This document shows, in pieces, positions 25,973-34,818 of a DNA stretch of 64,000 nucleotides. How positions within the stretch are numbered: position 1 is the first letter of the stretch; each line of letters starts with the position of its first letter. Position numbers and translations under genes: made by a program. This DNA comes from Trebonia kvetii (GTDB lineage: Bacteria; Actinomycetota; Actinomycetes; Streptosporangiales; Streptosporangiaceae), in the NCBI RefSeq assembly GCF_007827045.1, contig NZ_RPFW01000004.1, forward strand, positions 186,001 through 250,000, in the 5' to 3' direction. The notes beneath the pieces are model-generated. The model had not been told where the DNA came from. It worked only from the letters and a program-made list of their open reading frames with translations, and did no database searches.

Positions 25973-26344
25973 ATGAGCGAGGTCTTCGAGTACGCGCTGA
26001 TCCGCGTCGTGCCCAGGATCGAGCGCGGCGAGTCGGTCAACGCGGGCGTGATCGTCTACTCCAAGACGTTCAAGTTCCTCAAGACCAGGATCGAGCTGAA
26101 CGAGGCCCGGCTGCGGGCGCTCGACCCAGGCGCCGACCTCACGGCGATCGCGGCGGCGCTGCGCGCCTTCGAGCGCGCCTGCTCCGAGGGGCCGCTCGCT
26201 GAGCAGACCCTGGGCGAGCGCTTCCGCTGGCTCACCGCACCGCGTTCCGCGATCGTCCAGCCCGGCCCGGTGCACGCCGGCGTGACAAGCGACCCGGCCG
26301 CCGACCTCAACCGCCTCTTCGACACCCTGGTAAAAACCCGCTGA
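25973..26344 (+). CDS. DUF3037 protein
   Basis: A 123-residue protein of the DUF3037 family: FEYALIRVVPRIERGESVNA, GVIVYSKTFKFLKTRIEL, and a C-terminal RFRWLTAPRSAIVQPGPVHAG. It is normally partnered with the HipA-like gene immediately upstream, and the 16 bp gap implies co-translation. Function is unknown. Confidence 0.85.
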   Translation: MSEVFEYALIRVVPRIERGESVNAGVIVYSKTFKFLKTRIELNEARLRALDPGADLTAIAAALRAFERACSEGPLAEQTLGERFRWLTAPRSAIVQPGPVHAGVTSDPAADLNRLFDTLVKTR

Positions 26345-26394
26345 CCCCCTTTCCCGCGCCCAGCCGCCGGCTCGGGCTAAGAATGTCCCGTTGA

Positions 26395-26814
26395 GCCGCC
26401 TGGACGTGGAACGGCAGCGCGCTGACACCGGCGGCCGCGCCGTCCATGCCGTCAGGCTCCGAAGCGCAGTTCCTGTCCGCGGTCCCCTGCGCCGCGGTCA
26501 AGCGCTGCGTCGTGATCGGATCCGCGGCCAGCCCAACTGGCGACCCCCTCCAACTCGTCTGGACCTGGAACGGGAAGAGCTGGACGCGGAAGGCGGTGAA
26601 ACTGCCAGGCACGTCGGATGAGCAGCTGACCGCCGCGCACTGCTTCTCGCTCACCTCCTGCGTCATGGCCGGCATCACCGCCCCCGCCACCGGGAACACC
26701 GAGAGCCTGCTATTCGCGTCATGGAACGGCAAGGTGACCGCCCCGCTCACGGCCAACGGCAAGCCGCTGGCCGGCTACTGGAACGGCAAGGCCTGGAAGC
26801 TCAAGGCCGCATAG
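26395..26814 (+). pseudogene. Fragment of a Cys/WNGK-repeat secreted protein gene
   Basis: An open frame from the stop at 26392 reads WTWNGSALTPAAAPSMPSGS, then AVPCAAVKRCVVIG, VWTWNGKSWT, CFSLTSCVMAG and WNGKAWKLKAA, i.e. two to three degenerate units of the same repeat found in the next two genes. There is no signal peptide or start region, and the last unit is abbreviated, so it is a truncated paralogue. Translation could at most begin at ATG 26446. Confidence 0.6.
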
Positions 26815-26958
26815 CTAGACAACTCAGGGCCACACGCACAACGGGTCCCTTCCGCAGCAGCCGACGGCGGTGTCACCATTGGTGGCGCCGCCGTCGTCGC
26901 ATGGCGGGCGGTGCCGCGGCCTGGCGGCACCGCTGAACCGTCTTCCGGGGAGGACGAA

Positions 26959-28188
26959 ATGGGTCGTGGATTCGTCAGGACGCTGGCCGCGTTCGGGGTG
27001 GCGCTGGCCGCGCTGAGCGCGAGCGTCGCGGCATCGGGGGCGGCGAGTGCTGAGTCGGTCAGTGCGGAGCCGGCCAGAGCGCTGCTGCCGCCGGCTGACG
27101 ACCAGCTCGGGGGAGTCGCCTGCCCGTCGACGAGCGAGTGCATCTCTGTCGGTGCCAACTTCGCGACGGAGACACCGCTCGCCGAGACCTGGACGACGCT
27201 CGGCTGGCGGAAGATCCCCGTCAAGCTGCCCACCGGGGTGGCGCATGCCGAGCTCAACGCCGTGACCTGCCCGGCCGTCAAGTCCGGCGTGTTCTGCGTC
27301 GCGGTCGGCGACTACTTCACCACGGCAGGCGCCCCCCTCGCGCTCGCCGAGACCTGGAACGGCTCCACGTGGACCCCGGCCAAGGCGTCGGGCACCTCGG
27401 GCACCTTCCTTAACTCCGTCTCCTGCCTGTCCGCGACGAACTGCCTGGCCGTGGGCGGCCACGAGACGATCTCGGGAACCGGCGCGCCGATCGCCAACGC
27501 CTGGAACGGCAAGTCGTGGAAGCCGGTGCAGGTGACGGCCCCGGCGCACGCCATGCTCAGCGAGTTCACCGGCGTGTCCTGCGCGACCGCGACGTTCTGC
27601 GCCGCGACGGGCAACACCGCTAACTCGTCAGGTTCCATGGCGGCGCTCATCGGCCGGTGGAACGGCAAGACCTGGTCCTACCTCAAGCCGGCCGCCGCGC
27701 CGAAGGGCGTCTTCGACGTATCCCTGGCCGGCGTGTCCTGCCCGACGGCGAAGAACTGCGTCACGGCGGGCAACGGCTCGCTGGCCAAGGGCGGCACCGG
27801 CTCCTTCATCGAGGCGTGGAACGGCAAGACATGGGTGCGCTCCGCGCCGATCAGCTGGCCGAAGGGCACCAAGAACCCGTGGCTCGTGGGCATGACCTGC
27901 TATGCGGCGGGGCACTGCTTCACCAACGGCTACATCGACTGGAACCCGGACGCCAACGGCGGCAACACCGGCCGCGCCGCCGCCGCGCAGTGGAACGGCA
28001 AGGCCTGGACGTCCACCCCAGTCACCCCGCCTGGCGCCGGCAAGGCGACCCTGTTCGACGCGGTGACCTGCCGGTCCGCCTCGTTCTGCGTGGCGGTCGG
28101 ACTCGCGGGTCCGTACGGGCAGTCGGCGGGCACCGGCCTGTCCGGTTTCTGGAACGGCAAGACCTGGCGGCTCGTCGCGGCCAAGTAA
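26959..28188 (+). CDS. Secreted Cys/WNGK-repeat protein (beta-propeller-like), paralogue 1
   Basis: About 409 residues. A Sec signal peptide (MGRGFVRTLAAFGVALAALS) is followed by about seven units of about 50-55 residues with the pattern LxxVSCxSxxxCxAVG...WNGKxWxxxxxP. Each unit has a Cys pair about six residues apart and an aromatic WNGK turn (WNGKSWKPV, WNGKTWSYL, WNGKAWTST, WNGKTWRLV). Repeat length and strands suggest a beta-propeller with disulphide-stapled blades (inference). Such proteins are common, functionally uncharacterised secreted proteins of actinomycetes. A strong Shine-Dalgarno, GGGGAGG, precedes the ATG. A hairpin terminator follows at 28204. Confidence 0.8.
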   Translation: MGRGFVRTLAAFGVALAALSASVAASGAASAESVSAEPARALLPPADDQLGGVACPSTSECISVGANFATETPLAETWTTLGWRKIPVKLPTGVAHAELNAVTCPAVKSGVFCVAVGDYFTTAGAPLALAETWNGSTWTPAKASGTSGTFLNSVSCLSATNCLAVGGHETISGTGAPIANAWNGKSWKPVQVTAPAHAMLSEFTGVSCATATFCAATGNTANSSGSMAALIGRWNGKTWSYLKPAAAPKGVFDVSLAGVSCPTAKNCVTAGNGSLAKGGTGSFIEAWNGKTWVRSAPISWPKGTKNPWLVGMTCYAAGHCFTNGYIDWNPDANGGNTGRAAAAQWNGKAWTSTPVTPPGAGKATLFDAVTCRSASFCVAVGLAGPYGQSAGTGLSGFWNGKTWRLVAAK

Positions 28189-28203
28189 AAGGCCAGTCAT
28201 CCC

Positions 28204-28249
28204 GAACGGGTGCGTGGCTTCGCGTATCGCGGGAACCACGCACCCGTTC
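28204..28249 (+). terminator. Hairpin terminator after repeat paralogue 1
   Basis: A perfect 14 bp inverted repeat GAACGGGTGCGTGG / CCACGCACCCGTTC with an 18-nt loop begins 15 bp after the stop. There is no clear U-tract, as is common in high-GC actinomycetes. The same element recurs at 29748. Confidence 0.75.
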
Positions 28250-28473
28250 CAGACATGGCCGTTCCAGCGGCCGGCCAGCGGCGCGACGTGAACGCGTTCA
28301 CCTTGGCTGTCTCTCCGGCCTGTGAGCTGCCCCGACGTTCCACTCCGGTTGGCCGGATGTTCCCTTCCTCGCCACACACGGCGCGTGTCACCATGAGAAC
28401 GCCGCCGCCGGCGCGCGGCGGGACGGTGCCGCCGTTTCTGTGGCGCCGTCGAGCGTCTTCGGGGAGGACGAAA

Positions 28474-29736
28474 ATGGGTCGCACAATCGCAAGGACGCTG
28501 GCCGCGCTCGCCGTGGCGGTGGCCGGCCTGACGGCTAGCGTCGCGGCATCGGGGGCGGCATCGGCGGCTCCCGCGGGGTCTGCGCACACAGCGCCTGCGC
28601 ACACAGTGCCGGCGCACATTGCGGCGCAGCCGACTGCCAACGAGCTCGAAGGGATCTGGTGCGCCTCGATCAAGGGGTGCATCGCGGTGGGATCTGACCG
28701 CAACGGCCCGTCGCCGCTGTCGGAGACCTGGAACGGGTCGGCGTGGAAGAAGGTGGGCGTGAAGCTACCGGCCAAGCTCTCCCATGGGCGGCTCTTCGAC
28801 CTGAGCTGCCTGTCCGGCAGGGACTGCGTCGCGGTCGGCATGGCGTTCGCCAGCCCGGTTTCCGCGCATGCGCTCGCCGAGACCTGGACCGGCTCCGGCT
28901 GGAAGCCTGCCTTGCCGCCCGCGCCGGCCGGCCAGGCCACCGTGCTGACCGGGATCTCCTGCAGGTCAGCGAGGAGCTGCGTCGCGGTCGGCAGCGACAC
29001 GGTGAAACTGCCCCTCAGCGGCCCGGGTGCCGGCAGCCCGGGAGCGGCGGCGCTTTCCGATTTGCTGGTCGGCACCACCTGGGTCCGCAAGCCGGTACCG
29101 GTGCCCAAGGGGACACTGATCAGCCAACTCAACAAGGTGTCTTGCCCGGCCGCGGGATTCTGCATGGCGGTCGGCGGGATCGAGGCGGTCTCCGGGGCGG
29201 GCACTGCGCTCGTCGACGTGTGGAACGGCAAGGCCTGGTCGCTGCTTAAGCCCGCCAAGCTTCCCGCCGGGGTCACCGACGCGTCGCTGAACGCGGTGTC
29301 CTGCGCGTCGGCAACGCACTGCGTCGCGGTCGGCTTCGCCGGCGGCGGCGGCCTGAGCGCGATCAGCGAGGTGTGGAACGGCAAAACCTGGAGCTACGCG
29401 AAGGTGAGCTGGCCGAAGGGCGTCAAGAACACCCTGCTCCTCGACGTCGCCTGCCTGTCGGCGAGCCATTGCATCGCGGTCGGTTCGACCGGCAACAACC
29501 CGAACGCCGAAGGCCTGAGCGGCCGCACCGCGGCCACCCTATGGAACGGCAAGGCCTGGTCGGCGATGTCCGTCCCCGCGCCCGCCAAGGGAAGGTTCAG
29601 CCTGTTCAACGGCGTGGACTGCCACAAGGCGTTCTGCGCCGCGGCCGGCCAGACCGGCCCGCGAGGCACCACCAACGGCATCGGCCTCGCCGGATTCACC
29701 ACCGGCGGGAGCTGGAAGCTAGTCGCGGCCAAGTAA
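28474..29736 (+). CDS. Secreted Cys/WNGK-repeat protein (beta-propeller-like), paralogue 2
   Basis: About 420 residues, a tandem duplicate of the preceding gene with the same leader (GGGGAGGACGAAAATG), the same signal peptide type (MGRTIARTLAALAVAVAGLT) and the same repeat: GIWCASIKGCIAVG, LSCLSGRDCVAVG, ISCRSARSCVAVG, VSCPAAGFCMAVG, VSCASATHCVAVG, ACLSASHCIAVG and VDCHKAFCAAAG, each followed by a WNG-W or equivalent strand. Seven blades are countable, fitting a seven-bladed propeller. It ends KLVAAK, as does paralogue 1, and is followed by the same hairpin. Confidence 0.8.
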   Translation: MGRTIARTLAALAVAVAGLTASVAASGAASAAPAGSAHTAPAHTVPAHIAAQPTANELEGIWCASIKGCIAVGSDRNGPSPLSETWNGSAWKKVGVKLPAKLSHGRLFDLSCLSGRDCVAVGMAFASPVSAHALAETWTGSGWKPALPPAPAGQATVLTGISCRSARSCVAVGSDTVKLPLSGPGAGSPGAAALSDLLVGTTWVRKPVPVPKGTLISQLNKVSCPAAGFCMAVGGIEAVSGAGTALVDVWNGKAWSLLKPAKLPAGVTDASLNAVSCASATHCVAVGFAGGGGLSAISEVWNGKTWSYAKVSWPKGVKNTLLLDVACLSASHCIAVGSTGNNPNAEGLSGRTAATLWNGKAWSAMSVPAPAKGRFSLFNGVDCHKAFCAAAGQTGPRGTTNGIGLAGFTTGGSWKLVAAK

Positions 29737-29747
29737 AAGGCCCATCA

Positions 29748-29801
29748 TCCCGAACGGGTGCGTGGCTTCGCGTGTCACGGGAACCACGCACCCGTTCGGG
29801 A
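29748..29801 (+). terminator. Hairpin terminator after repeat paralogue 2
   Basis: A perfect 18 bp inverted repeat with arm TCCCGAACGGGTGCGTGG and an 18-nt loop starts 12 bp after the stop. It is nearly identical to the element at 28204, so gene and terminator were duplicated together. Confidence 0.8.
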
Positions 29802-29873
29802 GCTAAGACCCGTTCAGCCACCGATCAACCGGCAGTGGCAGGCAGCATGACCTCGGGCGGTAGCTGACATGGC

Positions 29874-30920
29874 ATGATCGCGTGCGTGTCGTCGTTGCCG
29901 TCCCGGGCCCGCAAGGCCCTGGCCGCCTATCCCGAACTCGCCGCCGTCCTCGCCGCGGCGATCGTCGGCCTGTCCGTGCAGCGCCCACTGGCCTGGCTCG
30001 CCGCGCACCACGGCATCGACGCGCTGCTCGCCCTGCTCGTCTTCGCCACCGCGCTGACGATCGACCCGGCCGCCCCGCGTCGCGTCGCCGCGGCCTGGCG
30101 GCGCGTGGCCCTCGCCGTCGCCCTCGGCGTGACCGTCCTTCCAGCCCTGTCCTGGGCGGTGTCCTGGCTCGTCCCGGCCGGCCCGCTCCGCGATGGCGTG
30201 CTGGTGACAGGACTTGCCCCGGCTGAGATCGCCTCGGTCGCCACCACGGCCCTGGCCGGGGGCGAGGCCGCCGTCGCGGCCGGCGTGCTCATCGGCTCCA
30301 CCCTGGCAACGGTGCTGCTCGCCGCCCCGATCCTGACCCTTTTCGTGGAAAGCGCGGCCTTCTCCCCGGCTGGTGTCATCAAGAACCTCGCCCTAGTCGT
30401 CGCCCTCCCGCTCGCCGCGGGCATGGCCCTGCGCGCCTGGGCCGGCGTCACTACCTCGCGCCCGCAATCGGGTCGCGCTCCGCGTGCCGGGTCGGGTGGC
30501 GCTCCGCGTGCCGGGTCGGGTGGCGCTCCGCGCGCCGTGGCTCTTCTCGCGACGCCGCGCGCCGAGCGCGTCGCGACCCGGGTCGCGCTGGCCGCCGTCG
30601 CCGCCCTGGTGGCCCTGGTGGCGTCCGAGGTCCGGTTCTCCGGGGGCTACGCCGCGGTCGCCGCGGCCCTCCTGCTGTTCCTCGCCGCCTCCGCGCTGCT
30701 CGGCGGTCTCCTGGCCGCGCGATCGCCTCGCCCGGTCGCCGCGGCCCTGCTGCTCACCACCTCGATGCGCGACTTCGCGATCGCCGCCGCCCTGGCCGCC
30801 GCCGCGTTCGGCCCGCAGGCGGCCGCCCCCCTCGGGCTCTACGGCGTCGCCGTCCTCGTCTGGGGCACCGCCTGCGCGGGTCTCCTCCGCAACCAAGCCA
30901 AGCGCGATCCTCCCGGCTGA
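29874..30920 (+). CDS. Bile acid:sodium symporter (BASS)-family-like transporter
   Basis: A 348-residue integral membrane protein with about nine to ten helices. The motif GLAPAEIASVATTALAGGEA in the middle and a long helix-rich C-half match BASS/ArsB-like secondary carriers. The natural substrate is unknown (organic anions are typical). A soluble loop at about residues 200-222 (GRAPRAGSGGAPRAG...) is generated by a 24 bp tandem DNA repeat and is unlikely to be conserved. Confidence 0.75.
   Translation: MIACVSSLPSRARKALAAYPELAAVLAAAIVGLSVQRPLAWLAAHHGIDALLALLVFATALTIDPAAPRRVAAAWRRVALAVALGVTVLPALSWAVSWLVPAGPLRDGVLVTGLAPAEIASVATTALAGGEAAVAAGVLIGSTLATVLLAAPILTLFVESAAFSPAGVIKNLALVVALPLAAGMALRAWAGVTTSRPQSGRAPRAGSGGAPRAGSGGAPRAVALLATPRAERVATRVALAAVAALVALVASEVRFSGGYAAVAAALLLFLAASALLGGLLAARSPRPVAAALLLTTSMRDFAIAAALAAAAFGPQAAAPLGLYGVAVLVWGTACAGLLRNQAKRDPPG
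30476..30532 (+). repeat. 24 bp tandem repeat inside transporter gene (about 2.4 copies)
   Basis: The unit CGCTCCGCGTGCCGGGTCGG plus GTGG occurs at 30476-30499 and 30500-30523, then partially from 30524. It keeps the frame and encodes (GG)APRAGSG repeats in a cytoplasmic or external loop, so copy-number change would be tolerated. Confidence 0.8.
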
Positions 30921-30968
30921 TTGGCAGCTATTTTGCGGAATGCCAGCTCTCCATTGAGCTGCATCGAT

Positions 30969-32894
30969 TCATCCTCCTGCGGCGACGGGTTTGCCGTAAG
31001 ACCCGGCCTTCGACATTCGGCCGGATGCTAGCTGAACAACGTGGGCTGCGTGCCCCACAAGAGCCGGCTGGTGGGTGACCAGGATGACCGTCTTGCCAGC
31101 CGTGGCGGCAAGCAACTGCGTGACGAGCAGCGACTCCGTCTCCGGGTCGAGCCCGGTCGTCGGTTCGTCGAGCAGCAGTACCGGGGTGTCGCGCAACAGC
31201 GCGCGGGCGATCGCGACCCGGCGCTGCTGTCCACCGGACAGCTGATGCCCGTGCTCGCCGACCGGGGTGTCGAAGCCGTCCGGGAGGGTGTCGGCGAACG
31301 CCGCGACCCCCGCCCGCTCTGCGGCGTCCCTGACCTGCCGTGCGGTCGCGTCGTGACGGCCGTAGCCGATGTTCTCCGCGATCGTGCCGTCGTGAAGCCA
31401 CGGCTCCTGCGGGACCAGCGTGACCAGGTCGCGGAGCCGGGGCAGCGGAAGGCGGGTGATGTCCTGGCCGTCGATGGCGATCAGGCCGGACTGCGGGTCG
31501 GCCAGCCGGATGAGCAACGACAGCAGGGTCGACTTCCCGGTACCAGACCGGCCAGTGAGCGCCGTCAGCGTCCCGGCGGGAAAGCCCATGGTCGCCATGT
31601 CGAGCACCGGCTCGCCAGCGCGGTGCGCATAGCTCACCCGGTCCAGGGTGACCTCAGGACCGCGATGCCCGGTGCGGAGCGGTGCACCGGGCACGGTGTC
31701 GCCGGCGCTGGCGGCCGCCGGGCCGAGCAGCGGGAGCGACAGCAGTTCGGCGAGCCGGTCGCGGCTCGCGGTGCCGCGGGCGATCGTCGCGCTCAGCCTG
31801 GTCAGCGACCGGACCGGGCTCGTCAGCGAGGACAAGTAGGCGAGGAAGACCAGCAGTCCGCCCAGGGTCAACCGACCCGAGGTCACTTCGACGGTACCGG
31901 TGATCAGCGCCGCCGCCAGCGCGAGGCCGGGCAACGTGTCGGTGACCGGGCCGAACCGCGCGCTGGCATTCACGGCCGCCACCTCAGCCTCGGCTGACGC
32001 GGCGCTCGCCGCGTGGTACCTGTCCGCTTCGGCGGCCGCCCGGTCGAAGACGTGCACCGCGGGTAGGCGTGCCAGCAGTCCCGTCGCGAATGTCGCGAGC
32101 TCGCCAGCCCGGTCGCGCGCCTGCCGCTGCGCGACGCGAAGGCCGTGGTTACGGACCCGCGCGGTAAGCGCGTACAGCGGGATGACCGCGACGCTGACCA
32201 CGGTGAGCCGCCAGTCAAGCGCGGCGGTGATGACGGTCATCCCGGCCAGCAGCACCGTGTCGGGCAGCAGCGTGTCCAGCGTCGCGGTCACGGTGTCCGA
32301 CACCCGCATGGTGTCCCCGCCAAGCCGGTTCGTCAGCTCGCCGAGGGGGAAGGCCGCCGCTGCCTTCGGTTCGGCGCGCAGTAGCCGGCCGGTGACGACG
32401 GCGCGCAGCCGCACGGTCATCTGCTCGCCGGCCGCGGCGGTCAGCACGGTGACCAGGTAGCCGGCTACCGCGCTCGCGGCGAGCAGCAGCAGGCCGGCGA
32501 CCGCTGCGATCACCGCGACGGACACCGGGTGCAGCCCGGCGAGCGGAGCCAGCCAGGTCGGGAAGGGCTGATGCCCGAGCGCGTAGTCGATTACCACCTT
32601 GAGCGGCCACGGCGCGGCGAGCGAGAGGACCACGTCCAGCAGGGCCAGCCAGATCGCGACGGCGACGGCGAAGCGGTCCGGCCGCAGCAGGGTGCGGGCG
32701 AGTGCGGGCCACCTCAGGGACAGTCTCGTCTCGGCGTTCCCAGTGGCAGGCATTTCTGCCAGCTGGTTTCCCGCAGGCCGGTTTCCGGTCGCCGGGTTCT
32801 GCCGCGCCGGGCGGGTGACCGTCCGGCGCGCGGCGAAGCCGAGCAGCAACGAAAGCGCGCCCATCACCGCCCCGCCTGCGAGCGCGAATACCAT
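30969..32894 (-). CDS. ABC exporter, fused membrane and ATPase domains
   Basis: About 641 residues. The ATG at 32894 has a strong GGAGGAAGCG leader. After an N-terminal hydrophobic stretch and a Pro/Asn-rich linker, six helices of a type I exporter domain run from about residue 70 to 370. The NBD has Walker A LTGRSGTGKSTLL, Q-loop TLVPQEPWL, signature LSGGQQRRVAIARALL, Walker B VLLLDEPTTGLDP and switch VTHQ, all intact. Organisation is half-transporter (homodimer expected). It is divergent from a two-component system 262 bp away, which may regulate it (inference). Confidence 0.9.
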   Translation of the reverse strand: MVFALAGGAVMGALSLLLGFAARRTVTRPARQNPATGNRPAGNQLAEMPATGNAETRLSLRWPALARTLLRPDRFAVAVAIWLALLDVVLSLAAPWPLKVVIDYALGHQPFPTWLAPLAGLHPVSVAVIAAVAGLLLLAASAVAGYLVTVLTAAAGEQMTVRLRAVVTGRLLRAEPKAAAAFPLGELTNRLGGDTMRVSDTVTATLDTLLPDTVLLAGMTVITAALDWRLTVVSVAVIPLYALTARVRNHGLRVAQRQARDRAGELATFATGLLARLPAVHVFDRAAAEADRYHAASAASAEAEVAAVNASARFGPVTDTLPGLALAAALITGTVEVTSGRLTLGGLLVFLAYLSSLTSPVRSLTRLSATIARGTASRDRLAELLSLPLLGPAAASAGDTVPGAPLRTGHRGPEVTLDRVSYAHRAGEPVLDMATMGFPAGTLTALTGRSGTGKSTLLSLLIRLADPQSGLIAIDGQDITRLPLPRLRDLVTLVPQEPWLHDGTIAENIGYGRHDATARQVRDAAERAGVAAFADTLPDGFDTPVGEHGHQLSGGQQRRVAIARALLRDTPVLLLDEPTTGLDPETESLLVTQLLAATAGKTVILVTHQPALVGHAAHVVQLASGRMSKAGSYGKPVAAGG

Positions 32895-33156
32895 CGCTTC
32901 CTCCGTCAGTTCTGGCGGCCAACCGGCACCGCAGCAGCCAGCCACCGGGCCTCAGGCTCCAGCCTCGGGCTGCCCCATGGGTCCAGGATGAGCGACGGAT
33001 GAGACGTCTCTCATCCGTCCGCGTTCGGGCAACAGCAAGAAGCGCTCAAGTCCGCTCCAGTGTCGCGGAACGCTGGCACCTGCGGGCGCGCGGCTCAGAG
33101 CCTCGGCAGAGTGCCCGCGAATGGGTGGCAGAGGTCGGCCGCGCAGTCTAGGAGCC

Positions 33157-34818
33157 GTGACACTCCGCTGGCGGCCATTCGCGTCCGTACGCAGCCGCAT
33201 CCTCGGCTGGTCGGTGCTGCTGCTCGCCGCCGCGTTCGCCGCATCCACCGTGGCGATGCACGTCTTGCTGGTTCGGCAGCTCGACGGGCGGGTGAGCGCT
33301 GAGCTGACGCACGAGATCGCCGAGTTCCGCGCGCTCGAGGCCCAGCGGGCCGCGGGCAAGGACACCGGCGGCACGGACGGCGCCGCCACCTCGATGCTCG
33401 CGCTGCTCAGGGCGAAGACCAGCCAGGCGGTCCTGGAACCGGACACGGTCCTGGTCGGACTCATGGGCGGACGGATCGTCGCGATCAGCGGCAACTCCTC
33501 GACCGCCGCGCTCGGCGTCAGCCCCGCTCAGCTGGCGAGCTGGTCAGCGCTTGCCGCCGTGCAGCCCGCGCCCCCGACCCCCACAGCTCCCCACGCGGGC
33601 AATATGCTGCTTGCCGCGGGTCCAGCGCAGTACCAGGCGGTTTCGGCCAGCGTTCCAGGAACCCCGGTCACTGGTGTGTTCGTCGCCATCGTGCTGACCG
33701 GCGGCAGACGGGCCGGGATCGCCAGGATCACCCAGCTGCAGGCCGAGGTGGGTGCCGTCGCCCTGCTGCTTGGCGCGGCGCTCGCCTGGGTCATCGCGGG
33801 CCGGCTGCTCCGCCCGCTGCGCGATACCACCGAGCTGGCCAGGCGCATCACCGACACGGACATCTCCGGCCGGATCCCCATCCGCGGCCCGGCCAGGAGC
33901 CGTCGCGCCGGGCGCCGCGTGCGTTACGGCGGCAGCGGCGGCCACCGCGGCCGCGGCGAGATCGGCGAGCTGGCGCACACGCTCAACCGGATGCTCGACC
34001 GCCTGGAGTCGGCGCTCACGACGCAGCGCAGGTTCCTCGCCGACGCCGGGCACGAACTGCGCACACCGATCACCATCATCCAGGGCAACCTCGACACGCT
34101 CACCGCGGTCACGGCTGAGGACGCGCAAACGCTCACGATCGTCTCCGACGAGCTGACCCGGATGGCCCGGCTTGTCGACGAGCTCGCCCTGCTCGCCAGG
34201 AGCGAGTGGCCCGACTTCCTGCGTCCCGAGCCCACCGACATCACCGCGCTGACCGTGGCGCTCGCGGCCAAGGCCCGCGTCCTCGACCCGGCGGACGATA
34301 CTCGGATAACGCTGACCGGCACCGCGGCGGGCGTCGCCGTCCTCGACCCGCAGCGGATCACCCAAGCCGTCATGCAGCTGGCCGCGAACGCCGTCGCGCA
34401 CACCCCGCCTGGCACGCGCATCGAGATCGGCTCGGCCATCGCGGGCGGTAGGGTCGAGTTCCGGGTCGCCGACCACGGCATCGGCATCCCACCGGAGCAG
34501 CGGGACCTGGTATTCCAGCGGTTCGCCCGGCTGGATTCACGCCGCACCGACGGGACCGGCCTTGGCCTGTCCATCGTCGCCGCGATCGCCGCCGCCCACG
34601 GCGGTAGTGTGCGGCTGGCAGAGACGTCGGCGGCCACGCCGGCGTCCGCCCCGTCACCGTCGGCACAACCATGGGGCGGGGGAGCGGCGTTCGTTCTGTC
34701 GATTCCGCTTCGCCATCCTGCCGCGTCCGGACCCTACCCCGATCCTCCTCTCGCCCCGCCCCGCGGCGTGCGTGCCGCGGCACCAGCAGCAACCATCAGC
34801 GCAGGAGCAGCACGATGA
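33157..34818 (+). CDS. Sensor histidine kinase
   Basis: About 553 residues from a GTG at 33157. Order: transmembrane helix 1 (LGWSVLLLAAAFAASTVAMH), extracytoplasmic sensor of about 150 residues, helix 2 (VALLLGAALAWVIAGRLL), HAMP, dimerisation box ADAGHELRTPITIIQGNL with the phospho-His, N box QLAANAVAHT, G1 VADHGIGIPPE, F RFARLD and G2 GTGLGLSIV. The HAMP region contains an odd Arg/Gly insertion (ARSRRAGRRVRYGGSGG). A Pro-rich C-terminal tail follows G2. Its stop overlaps the response-regulator start (ATGA). Confidence 0.92.
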   Translation: MTLRWRPFASVRSRILGWSVLLLAAAFAASTVAMHVLLVRQLDGRVSAELTHEIAEFRALEAQRAAGKDTGGTDGAATSMLALLRAKTSQAVLEPDTVLVGLMGGRIVAISGNSSTAALGVSPAQLASWSALAAVQPAPPTPTAPHAGNMLLAAGPAQYQAVSASVPGTPVTGVFVAIVLTGGRRAGIARITQLQAEVGAVALLLGAALAWVIAGRLLRPLRDTTELARRITDTDISGRIPIRGPARSRRAGRRVRYGGSGGHRGRGEIGELAHTLNRMLDRLESALTTQRRFLADAGHELRTPITIIQGNLDTLTAVTAEDAQTLTIVSDELTRMARLVDELALLARSEWPDFLRPEPTDITALTVALAAKARVLDPADDTRITLTGTAAGVAVLDPQRITQAVMQLAANAVAHTPPGTRIEIGSAIAGGRVEFRVADHGIGIPPEQRDLVFQRFARLDSRRTDGTGLGLSIVAAIAAAHGGSVRLAETSAATPASAPSPSAQPWGGGAAFVLSIPLRHPAASGPYPDPPLAPPRGVRAAAPAATISAGAAR

